A stretch of 33,972 bases of DNA from Polyangiaceae bacterium (GTDB lineage Bacteria; Myxococcota_A; Polyangia; Polyangiales; Polyangiaceae), in assembly GCA_029261965.1 (NCBI GenBank), contig JAJDAH010000396.1:1-33972 (forward strand), written 5' to 3'. Under the pieces are notes generated by a model. That model was not told the origin of the DNA. It did no database searches and saw nothing but the letters and a program-made list of their open reading frames with translations. Below are positions 16,218-24,038 of this stretch, piece by piece. A program made the position numbers and the translations under genes. Each line of letters starts with the position of its first letter. The stretch's first letter is position 1.

Positions 16218-17131
16218 GTCATTGCAACCCGTGCTCGCTGAGCTTTCCCGCCGAGAAATGCAGAAGAAATTCGAAGCAACCGCACCGCCCGACCTTCGTT
16301 GCCGCGCGCGTGCTCGAGCGTACGGACGAGGCCGCGCCTCTCGGCTGCCGCCAGCTCCGCGGAATCGGGCGCCCGCCGGTTGGCGAGCAGCCCCATCGCG
16401 TGCTCCGTCCGCGCCGTGATGTCTCGCCGAAACCGCGCCGCGCTCCGTAGCTCCCGCCGAACCACATCCACGTGCGACGGGACCTCTCGGTCCAGCAGCT
16501 CCTCTCCATCCAGCACCGCCGTTCTATCCAGCAGCGCCACGCGAGTCACGAAGTCACGAAGCTGCCGCACGTTGCCCGGCCAGGATTGTGCCTTCAGCTC
16601 CTCCATCGAGTCCTCGTCGAACTCGAACGGAGCAATGTCGTGCTCCGCGCAGATCTCCCGGGCAAACTGCCGAGCGAGCAGCGCCACGTCATCGCGACGC
16701 GTCCTCAGCGGCGGAAGCCAAATGACCGGCGACAGCGCCGCGAGAAGCGCCGCGAGGAACGCATCCCGTCGCACCGACTGCTCGATGTTCCGGTGACTCG
16801 TCGCGATCAACCGAAACGTCTGGCTCGACTTCGCCCGCTCGACCAGCCCGAGCACCTCCCGCTGCAGCCCCACCGTCGCCGCTCCGATCTCCTCGAGTAG
16901 CAGCGTGCTCCCCCACAACACACGAGCCGAAAGCGGCCCACTCGTCTCCCAAGAGCTCGCACAACACACCCGAACGAGCGGCCCCCCACCCCCGAGCTCG
17001 TGCACCAACCGCGCCGTCGTCGTCTTTCCCGCCCCATGCGGCTCCGTCACAACACACGGCCAGACCCCCGGACATGCGGCTCGCGTGCCGCCCGGCGTCT
17101 GGTGCCATCGTCGTTTCGCGTGCATGCGCAT
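16193..17131 (-). pseudogene. Degenerate, frameshifted sigma-54-activator-like AAA+ gene
   Basis: The 312-residue frame is clearly related to the AAA+ domain of NtrC-type enhancer-binding proteins. It has a P-loop region (EPHGAGKT, 30-37), a Walker-B-like LLLEE (77-81), an IATSHR sensor segment, LPPLRTRRDDV and WPGNVRQLRD. Key features are lost: the first P-loop Gly is Glu, the Walker B Asp is Glu, the GAFTGA loop that contacts sigma-54 is absent, and the usual Arg-finger stretch is replaced by LAALLAAL. The C-terminal Fis-type helix-turn-helix runs RISSAFLGGK and then leaves frame. Dropping one A from the AAA codon at that Lys gives GGKLSEHGLQ and a stop at 16219-16221, a normal family ending. 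There is no N-terminal FHA or sensor domain, although the frame stays open back to about 17252 without a normal start codon. It may be non-functional, or a DNA-binding protein that no longer activates transcription. Confidence 0.75.
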
Positions 17132-17254
17132 GAACGCCGTATCGCGCGCAAGTTCCCCATGGGCTCTGCGCCGCGCATACCCAAAACCAAAAGCCGTCCG
17201 TGAATTCAGGCTGGGTGGGCGCAGGGCCAGGCAGCCGTGAGGAAACTTCGTCGT

Positions 17255-18217
17255 CTACCTAGGGCACCGCGTCGAGGGATCTCTCTCCGCGCAGACGAGG
17301 TGCATGTTGCAGTTGTTCGCCAGATCGCAGCTCGCGCCTGGTCGGCTGCAGGGATCGCCCTCTCTTTCGTGACCACACGGGGGAACACCCGGCACGGGGC
17401 CGCGATAGCTCTGGCAGACGGCGTCGCCACAGGTCTTGAAGAATTTGAAGCGAGAGGACACGCGCGGTTTCGGGGGCGGCGGCGGCTTGTTGCGCAGCTT
17501 GATGCGGGAGCGCGGTGGACCTGTGAGCCCGAAGCACTCGAGCGCTTGGACCACGCGCTGGTTGATGGTGCTCGCCCCCAGGCTCGATGGGTTCATGACG
17601 CCGTGTCCGCTTTTCGAGAGCACGAACTTCAGGTCCTGCGCCTGCGCCGCGGTGATGGCGCGGTCGACGACTTTGGCCGCGATGTAGGCGTCGACGTGAC
17701 GGAAGTCCACGCGGAATCGGTCGACGCGTATCCGCCGCTGCTCGAGCTCCTTCCGGGGGTTTCGCACGGGTCGGTCGCGGCAGGTGAGCCGGTCGAGGTG
17801 GCGACGGGCTTGCTGGAGGCGGTTGCGAACGGGGGTCATCACTCGCAGCGCCTCGGGGGTGTCGTTTCGGCCGTAGCGTGCGACGACTTGTCGATTTTTT
17901 TCGTTGAGGAGCTTCGACAAGGTTCCGATCTCGGCTTCGGTCTGCGCGTAGGCTTGCCGCAAGCTCACGCCGCCTCCGGGCTCGGGAAACGGAGTCTCGG
18001 ACACGGGCGCTTCGGCAACGGGTGGCTCGGCGGGGGCAGGCGCGGCGGGCGGCGGGGGTGCAAAGCGCGATTGTGGGGGCGCTTGCGGTGACGGGGGCGC
18101 TTGCGGTGACGGGGGCGGCGGCGCTTCGGGGGGTGGCGTGGCGTTGTCGCCACAAGAGGCGAGCACCGAGCTCAGCGAGAGCACGAGCACCAGCCGCGCG
18201 CCAAAACGTCCCTCCAT
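17255..18217 (-). CDS. Pro-rich lipoprotein with Cys-rich C-terminus, unknown function
   Basis: A 320-residue predicted lipoprotein not assigned to a known family. The signal MEGRFGARLVLVLSLSSVLASC has a clear lipobox (LASC, Cys22). Residues 25-80 are a Pro/Ala linker with tandem SPQAPP units coded by an 18-bp repeat near 18075-18117. The middle (about 85-210) is basic and helical and contains two positions rich in Arg. The C-terminal 55 residues hold eight or more Cys (TCGDAVCQSY, PCGHEREGDPC, SCDLANNCNMHLVC), similar in style to EGF-like or Dickkopf-type disulfide knots found in secreted myxobacterial proteins. The end of the gene lies just upstream of the AAA+ remnant on the same strand. 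No function can be assigned. Confidence 0.78.
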   Translation of the reverse strand: MEGRFGARLVLVLSLSSVLASCGDNATPPPEAPPPPSPQAPPSPQAPPQSRFAPPPPAAPAPAEPPVAEAPVSETPFPEPGGGVSLRQAYAQTEAEIGTLSKLLNEKNRQVVARYGRNDTPEALRVMTPVRNRLQQARRHLDRLTCRDRPVRNPRKELEQRRIRVDRFRVDFRHVDAYIAAKVVDRAITAAQAQDLKFVLSKSGHGVMNPSSLGASTINQRVVQALECFGLTGPPRSRIKLRNKPPPPPKPRVSSRFKFFKTCGDAVCQSYRGPVPGVPPCGHEREGDPCSRPGASCDLANNCNMHLVCAERDPSTRCPR

Positions 18218-18389
18218 CCGCGAATCTTACCGGATTCGGTCACCGTGCCGGGCAGCTTCGTACTGGCCGTGGCGGTGCGCACCTCGGACTCGACAGGTCA
18301 CCTCTTAGTCCGCGACCCCTGCCTCAGTCCACTGTCCACCGTCCACCGTGCTGCGCGAATCGTCGAGGGCGCGAGTCCGAGCGGGTGGC
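18218..18389. other. Intergenic gap between CHAT gene and downstream lipoprotein
   Basis: This gap of 172 bases has no supported gene. It contains a short direct repeat (CACCGTCCACC-like, near 18330-18349) and a GC-rich stretch. It probably holds the promoter of the leftward lipoprotein gene and the end of the CHAT transcript. No convincing terminator hairpin with a T-run was seen. Confidence 0.4.
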
Positions 18390-21300
18390 TTAGCTGTTGT
18401 CCACTCGGCGCAATCCAAACACGAAAAGGACGAACGCGGCCCCGGCCAACCCTGGCCAACTCCACTGTCCCCGCCCTGCGGCTCGGCACGCGCAACCGCG
18501 CGCTCCCGGCTCCACCGGGGCAGGGGCACCAGCCGGCGTCGCGCGCGGCGCTGGGCTCACGTACTTTCCGTCGAGAGTCGTCGCGTTGCCGGACACGATG
18601 AAGCTCGCCCAGTAGTAGGGGTGCTTCGTTTTCGCCTCGGCGCGAAGCTCACGGCGGACTTCGCGCATGGCGTTGCTGCGTCCACCGCCTTTGGCGAGTC
18701 GTTGGTAGTAGCGCGTCATGAGCTCGGTGGTGGCGGCGTCATCGACTTTCCAGAGACTCAGCACTTGGGTCTCTGCGCCGGCAACCGCGAAGGCGCGGCG
18801 GAGTCCGTGTACGCCGTCCCCGTTCTTGACTTCACCAACTCCCGTCTCGCACGCGGAGAGCACGACCAGCCGAGTGCCACTCAAGTCGAGCGCCGCCGCT
18901 TCGAGCGCCGTCAGGACGCCGGCGGCGTCACCGGTGCGGATCTTGTTGGCGCCCGCGAACGCCAGACCCGACCGAAGGAGCGGGTTTTCTATTTTTGGGG
19001 CGTCTTCGAGAGCGAGTCCGCGACTCCCGCTGACCGCCGCGTTCTGATCTTCGAGAAAGAACCCGTGAGTGGCGATGTGAAGCACGCTCGGTGACGCCGC
19101 AGCTTGCAGCGCGGCTTTGCTTGCACCGTCTCCCGATAGCAGCACGGCGTCCGGGTAGATGGCTTTGAGTGCCTTTGCTTCGGAGTCGGTTCCAGGCAGT
19201 GGAGAAAAGTTGATGTTCGCGAACTTTCCTCCGCCGGCGCTCTCGAGGGCGGGCCCGAAGCTCGGATTGGCGACGAACAGGGGTGGCGTTGGTGACGAGC
19301 CTCCGGCCTTGCGCAAGAGCTCGCGGCCACTGCCGAGGTAGGTGAAAAGAAAGCTCTCGACGAGCGGGGTCGACTTCTCGTCGAGCAGCGCATCGAGCGG
19401 TACGAGGTTCAGCAGTCCGTCGGGCGAAACGTAAACGTCGACCGCGCCGCGGGCCCCTGGAGAAGCTCCGAGCTTGTCGCGGATCGGGCGCATGACCATC
19501 TGGTCGAGCTCTCGAGCGGGTGCTTCGTACTTGCCGCCTGGAGACGCGAGCGCGGCGCGGAGGCGAGGCACGACCGCGTCGATGGCCGCGGCTTGGCCGA
19601 GAGCAACCACGGCGGTGGGGGCGTCTTTCTGGATCACGAAAGCGGCGTAGTGGGGCGCGCCCCAGCGCTGCTTTTCCGTCTTCGCGGCGGGGGCGAGTGG
19701 TCGGTACACGACGAGCTCGAGCAATGCGCTCCCCGCGGGCAACGCCTCTCGAACGGCATCGAGGTTGAACGCGGCTGCGCCGACCGACGCGGTGCTCGTG
19801 CGACCGAGCTCGGCTTCGATGTCGGCCACCTGTTTCTCGAGCTTCTGAACGCGCTCTTGGCGCGCCGCGTACGCTTCGTCGGTCGAGCTCTGGAACACCG
19901 CCCGGGCGAGCTTGGTTCGTGCACGAACCAGCGTGTCCCAACTCTTCTGAGAGCTTCCCCGGTTCTTTCGTGCGGCTAGAGATTGTGCGGCCACGGCGTC
20001 GAGCACTCGGCCCTTGCGTCGGAGCACGGCGGTGGCTCCGAGATCGGCGGCCGCAGCGTTGCCCGGATTTGCGACCGAATACGAAATCGCCGCGGCGCTG
20101 CCTCGCCAGAGGGAGCTCAAGTAGCGCAGCTTCTGCTCGTCGCTGCCGAGGCCGAGGCTCGACGTGACGACTCGTTCGTACACCGCGTCCGCTTTCTTCA
20201 GATACTCGAGCGCGAGGGCGTCATCGCCTTTGCTCATCGCGATGTCGGCGCCGAGGTTGATGGCGCGGGAATAGTCGATGTGATTCGGGCCGAGGGCTCG
20301 CTTTCTCGTTTCGGCGGCCTGCTTGGCGAAGTCGAGCGCCTTTTCGTAGTCGCCCTTGCCACGAAAAGATGCGGCCATGTTGAAGAGCAGAGTGGCGACT
20401 CGCGGGTGGTCTTTGCCATAGACGCGCTCGAGCACTGCGCGGGCGGCTTGCTGCTCCGCTATCGCTTCGCGCCAACGGCCTGTCGCGGTGTAAGCGACCG
20501 CGAGATTCTGTCGAGCCGTCGCCAGCTCTGGATGATTTTTTCCTCGGTTCTTGCGGGTGATCAGGTTCGCGGCGTAGTAGGCGCGCAGGGCGAACGCGTA
20601 GTCCTCTTTTTTGTAAGCAACCTGCCCTAGACGAGTCACATCGTGTGCGATCGTCGGGTGCGTGCGCCCCAAGTTCTCGACGTCGACTTCGAGCGCGCGG
20701 GTCGCGTAGCTCTCGGCTCGGTCGTAGTCGCCCCGCTCGCGAAAGTAGTCGCTCATCTCCGTCAAGCTGCCGGCCAGGTCCATCAGCTCGGTCGAGTTGA
20801 CCGGAGGGCCCGTCGGCTTCGGAATCAGGGGCTTCGGCTTCGGTTGCTGTTTCGAGCGCGACTTCTTTCCGTCCCCGGGGACGGCGCCCGCACCGCTATC
20901 TCCGCCGAGAGCTTTCAACAGCTCGCGATCGAGACGCGCTAGCTCCTGAGTCAGCATCGAGCGACCAGCCGATGGCATTCCGATTACGGATCGAGGCCCG
21001 CGGAGGCGCGTCTCGGCGAGACGTGCTTGCGCTTCGCGCCGCCGAAGCCGCTTTTCCTCGGCCTCCTTCGCCTCGCGAGCCTTGATTCGGATCTGCTGCA
21101 TGCGCTGCTTCGCGCTGGTCAGCGCCGCGTCGAGATCGCCAGCCACCTTGGCTATCTCGGCGTCCGCCGAGCGTTGTCTACCGCTGTCGGCTTGCACGAG
21201 CGCGAGCCCCGTTCGGATCCGAAGCTCGGTGCCTTTGTCCCGATCGGGGAGACGCGCGTTCAACTCGAGGGCGCGACGCAGATCCGCCTCTCCTTTACGA

Positions 21301-21836
21301 ACGAAGCCCGCCCGCGCGCGTGTCGTACCGAGTCGAACGAGCGCGTCGACCAGCTCGTCTTTCGGCGCACCCCGTTCGAGCAACTCGACGAGCTGCGCGA
21401 AGTAGCCCATAGCCACGTGAAGATCGCCTCGCTCGAACGCCACCGCACCCACGCCCTCGAGCGCACGCGCTTTCATGGCGGCGGTGCTACCCGGCATGTG
21501 GGCAAGCACGAGGGCTCGTCTGTAGTGCTTCTGCGCCGCGTCCAGCCTGCCTGACAACATGTTCGCCCAGGCCAGCAGGATTACGCTGCTGGCGAGACGA
21601 GCATCACGCTTGCCGAGCTGTTCCTCCGCGAAGCGAACCAGCGACGCCGACGCACGGATCGCCGAGTCCTTGTCGCCCCTCTCGAGGAGCATCCGCGCGG
21701 CCTTGCTCCGCTTGCGAACGAGCTCGTGACGCTGCGCCGCTTCCGGTTTCGCGTCGGCTTCTGGTTTTGCGCCGGTTGGCGTTGCCAGAACCATGAACGC
21801 AACGGTCCAGATTGTTGCTCGACGACGAAGGTTCAC
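18390..21836 (-). CDS. Secreted TPR-CHAT (caspase-like) protein with MYXO-CTERM-type tail
   Basis: A 1148-residue protein. The GTG at 21836 starts a classical signal peptide (NLRRRATIWTVAFMVLATPTGA, split here by position: residues 2-23). Residues about 30-240 and 350-580 are TPR-like helical repeats (for example YDRAESYATRALEV, ALRAYYAANL, YEKALDFAKQAAE); between them is a charged coiled region and a Lys/Pro linker. A second coiled segment covers about 650-700. The CHAT domain covers about 800-1085, with the catalytic dyad His924 in HIATHGFF and Cys996 in LSACETGVG, followed by RAFAVAGA and LWKVDDAAT. CHAT proteins are caspase-clan cysteine proteases. The last about 35 residues have GCACRAAG, then a hydrophobic helix and RR, matching the MYXO-CTERM surface-sorting pattern. 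So it is probably exported and displayed on the cell surface, with proteolysis predicted from the intact dyad. The frame extends to 21998 but that part is not convincing. Confidence 0.9.
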   Translation of the reverse strand: MNLRRRATIWTVAFMVLATPTGAKPEADAKPEAAQRHELVRKRSKAARMLLERGDKDSAIRASASLVRFAEEQLGKRDARLASSVILLAWANMLSGRLDAAQKHYRRALVLAHMPGSTAAMKARALEGVGAVAFERGDLHVAMGYFAQLVELLERGAPKDELVDALVRLGTTRARAGFVRKGEADLRRALELNARLPDRDKGTELRIRTGLALVQADSGRQRSADAEIAKVAGDLDAALTSAKQRMQQIRIKAREAKEAEEKRLRRREAQARLAETRLRGPRSVIGMPSAGRSMLTQELARLDRELLKALGGDSGAGAVPGDGKKSRSKQQPKPKPLIPKPTGPPVNSTELMDLAGSLTEMSDYFRERGDYDRAESYATRALEVDVENLGRTHPTIAHDVTRLGQVAYKKEDYAFALRAYYAANLITRKNRGKNHPELATARQNLAVAYTATGRWREAIAEQQAARAVLERVYGKDHPRVATLLFNMAASFRGKGDYEKALDFAKQAAETRKRALGPNHIDYSRAINLGADIAMSKGDDALALEYLKKADAVYERVVTSSLGLGSDEQKLRYLSSLWRGSAAAISYSVANPGNAAAADLGATAVLRRKGRVLDAVAAQSLAARKNRGSSQKSWDTLVRARTKLARAVFQSSTDEAYAARQERVQKLEKQVADIEAELGRTSTASVGAAAFNLDAVREALPAGSALLELVVYRPLAPAAKTEKQRWGAPHYAAFVIQKDAPTAVVALGQAAAIDAVVPRLRAALASPGGKYEAPARELDQMVMRPIRDKLGASPGARGAVDVYVSPDGLLNLVPLDALLDEKSTPLVESFLFTYLGSGRELLRKAGGSSPTPPLFVANPSFGPALESAGGGKFANINFSPLPGTDSEAKALKAIYPDAVLLSGDGASKAALQAAASPSVLHIATHGFFLEDQNAAVSGSRGLALEDAPKIENPLLRSGLAFAGANKIRTGDAAGVLTALEAAALDLSGTRLVVLSACETGVGEVKNGDGVHGLRRAFAVAGAETQVLSLWKVDDAATTELMTRYYQRLAKGGGRSNAMREVRRELRAEAKTKHPYYWASFIVSGNATTLDGKYVSPAPRATPAGAPAPVEPGARGCACRAAGRGQWSWPGLAGAAFVLFVFGLRRVDNS

Positions 21837-21990
21837 AATCTGGCTCGGTGGAGGCAGAGAAGACCAAGGTGGGCGGGCGAAGTCAAAGCGCCCAACCGGT
21901 GTGCTGCGCCACCTGCTCCTCCTCGGCCGTAGCAATGCGCCGGAGCCAACGACGGCGAGCACATCTTGCCGTGCTAAGATCGATCCAGAC

Positions 21991-22564
21991 GTGCCCACCC
22001 CAGCTCACAAGATCAACTACACCTTCGCGGACTACCTCGCGCTCGAGGGGTCCAGCAACGTCAAGCACGAGTACCTGGACGGGCAAATACGGGATGGCGG
22101 GCGGCACACCCGAGCACACCGCACTTGCGGCCGCGGTGGTGGGCATCCTGTTCGGGCAGCTGCGTGGCGGACGCTGTCGGGCACACGATGCGGACCTCCG
22201 GGTGCGCGTGCTCGCTACCGGCTTGGCGACATACCCCGACGTGACGGTGGTGTGCGGGCCGCGCGAGCGTGATCCCCACGACGAGAACGCCGTGACCAAC
22301 CCCATGGTGATCGTCGAGGTACTGAGTCGGAGCACCGAAGAGTACGATCGGGGCGACAAGTTCGAGCACTACAAGCAGGTGCCCTCGCTCCGACAGTACG
22401 TTCTGGTGGCACAAAGCGAGCGGGCGATCGAGGTCTGGACACGCGATGGGAGCGAATGGACGCGGGCCGTCTGTCGCGAAGGCGATGCGGCCAACCTCGA
22501 ATCGATCGAGGCGCGAATCGACGGGCGCGAGCTCTACGAAGCGGCAGACGAACCGCGAGCCTGA
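21991..22564 (+). pseudogene. Uma2 family nuclease-like gene with a frameshift
   Basis: The gene encodes a Uma2/DUF820-type protein of the PD-(D/E)xK nuclease superfamily, but in two frames. From the GTG at 21991 the first frame reads PTPAHKINYTFADYLALEG to KHEYLDGQI. At about 22084-22090 the reading must move by +1 to continue with YGMAGGTPEHTALAAAVV, YPDVTVVCG, VIVEVLSRSTEEYDRGDKF and LRQYVLVAQS, ending at 22564. In intact family members DGxIY(A/G)MAGG is continuous, so two bases are missing or one is extra here. The nuclease residues (PD of YPDVTVV and the Glu of VEVL) are kept. It is divergent from the CHAT gene with 154 bases between the starts. It may be a real pseudogene or an assembly error. 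Confidence 0.8.
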
Positions 22565-22701
22565 AGCGCCTCGAGTCGGACAACTGGCTCATGCTCGGCG
22601 TTCATCGCGACGACGCGAAGGTTCGCGCCGAACCTTTCGACGCGTTCGAGCTCGACCTGGCGATCTTGTGGGCGGATACCTCGCCGCTGGACGAGCCGTA
22701 G
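22565..22701 (+). pseudogene. Possible C-terminal remnant of a second Uma2-like protein
   Basis: Directly after the Uma2 stop, another frame reads LKRLESDNWLMLGVHRDD and then AKVRAEPFDAFELDLAILW, ending at 22701 (TAG at 22699-22701). The segment RAEPFDAFELDLAILW resembles the last strands of many Uma2 proteins (x-x-PFDAVELDLxxLW). It has no start codon of its own in a good context. It is either a leftover of an adjacent duplicated gene or an alternative end of the same gene after a second frameshift. Assignment is by resemblance only. Confidence 0.4.
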
Positions 22702-22724
22702 CCTTAGGGGATCTTGGAGGCTCA

Positions 22725-24038
22725 CTAACCCGGTGGGTCCTCGGTGAGCTCCACCCGGGTCGGCGGCTCCTGCAGGCTCGCGAACCCCAGACCTAGCTCC
22801 CCGAACCGGTTCGAGCCCCAGCAATAGAGCGCACCGTCCCGGTCGACGGCACACGCATGCCCTAGGCCCATCGAGAACGAGGCGATGTTCTTCAGTCCCG
22901 CGATCTTCTTGGGGCGCGGTGTGGGCTCGGTCCCGAGTCCGACCTGCCCCCAGCAGTGGATGTGTCCGGTCTTCGAGAGGGCGCAGCTCTCGGAGTGCCC
23001 GGCGCCGACCTGGATGGCGTCGTCGATGCCGTGGACGCGTACCGGGCCGCCCTTGTCGACGGCCTTGCCGTTGCCGAGCTGCATGCGCTTGCCTTCGCCC
23101 CAACAGTAGACGCTGCCACCCGGAACCAGCGCGCAGCCGTGGTTGCTGCCGACGTCGATCTGCGTGGCATTGGCGATGCCGCGCACGGGCGTGAGGCCGT
23201 ACTTCGAGAAGCCTTCCCACATCTTGCGGGCGCCGTCGTCGCTGAGCTCGAGCTTGGCGCCGACGCTCTTTGCGTCACCCGGGCCGAGCTCGATGGTCGG
23301 CAAGTCACCAATGACGCTGTTGCCGACGATCCCCCAGCACGCAATGACGCCGGGTCCGTCGAGCGCGCACGTGTAGAGCGTCGCGCTCGCCACCTGCCTG
23401 ACCGACGTGAGGCCGTCGATCGCCGCGGGCTCCTTCTGCACGAGGTTCCGCAGACCACCGAGCACGTAGTTGCTGCCGTTGCCCCAGCCGAGCACCTTTC
23501 CTTCTTTGGTGACCGCGAAGAACGTCGCCGCGCCGCCCTCAATCTGCAGAGCTCCGGGAACGGACGGGCCCTCTTGCGGCTCCCAGAAGGTCGCCGACTT
23601 GTGGTTACCCGTCATGCCCTCGCGCCGGGCGACGACGAGGGTGCCCCAGGTGAAGAGCTTGCCGTCGGTGGTGAGCGCAACACTCGTCGCTCCGCCCACC
23701 GCTACCTGCTCGACCGAACGAAGCTTCTCGACCCACACGGGCGCGGGCTCGATTCCGAGGTGGGCGTACGGCACACCGTTACCGATTTGCCCGTCGCCTG
23801 CGGCGCCCCAACACGCCAGGCGCTTCTTGCTCGTGATCGCGCAAGTCCCACCCCCGCCGGCCGCTACCTTTTCGATTCGGACGGTGCTCTTCGCCGCGGC
23901 TGGTCCCTCCGGCGCGGCGTCGTCTGCCCGCGCGGCGTGCTCCGGTGGCGCGCTCGGTGCGCAGGACATCACCGCGACCGCAGGTATCACCGCAACCGCA
24001 CGCATCACCGCAACCGCAGGGAGGGGCAGCCGGCTCAT
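22725..24038 (-). CDS. RCC1-like repeat lipoprotein
   Basis: A 437-residue predicted lipoprotein with a beta-propeller of RCC1/alpha-tubulin-suppressor repeats: GGGGTCAITSKKRLACWGAA, GGATSVALTTDGKLFTWG, AATFFAVTKEGKVLGWG, ATLYTCALDGPGVIACWG, SNHGCALVPGGSVYCWGEG, HSESCALSKTGHIHCWG and GHACAVDRDGALYCWGSN. Each ends with W-G and a GQIGNG or GELGLG-type turn. The signal peptide is unusual: its core AVAVMRAVAVIPAVAVMSC comes from an 18-bp triplication. Cys26 is the likely lipid site. The ATG at 24038 overlaps the TGA of the upstream gene (ATGA), so the two are translationally coupled. The ligand is unknown. Compare with the similar but more diverged protein at 12487-13806. Confidence 0.88.
   Translation of the reverse strand: MSRLPLPAVAVMRAVAVIPAVAVMSCAPSAPPEHAARADDAAPEGPAAAKSTVRIEKVAAGGGGTCAITSKKRLACWGAAGDGQIGNGVPYAHLGIEPAPVWVEKLRSVEQVAVGGATSVALTTDGKLFTWGTLVVARREGMTGNHKSATFWEPQEGPSVPGALQIEGGAATFFAVTKEGKVLGWGNGSNYVLGGLRNLVQKEPAAIDGLTSVRQVASATLYTCALDGPGVIACWGIVGNSVIGDLPTIELGPGDAKSVGAKLELSDDGARKMWEGFSKYGLTPVRGIANATQIDVGSNHGCALVPGGSVYCWGEGKRMQLGNGKAVDKGGPVRVHGIDDAIQVGAGHSESCALSKTGHIHCWGQVGLGTEPTPRPKKIAGLKNIASFSMGLGHACAVDRDGALYCWGSNRFGELGLGFASLQEPPTRVELTEDPPG
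23968..24021. repeat. 18-bp triplication inside a signal-peptide coding region
   Basis: Three tandem 18-bp copies beginning with ATCACCGC at 23968, 23986 and 24004. On the minus strand they code for PAVAVM, RAVAVI and PAVAVM, which together form the hydrophobic core of the signal peptide of the RCC1-like lipoprotein. The copies differ at only a few positions, so the expansion is relatively recent. Confidence 0.85.
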
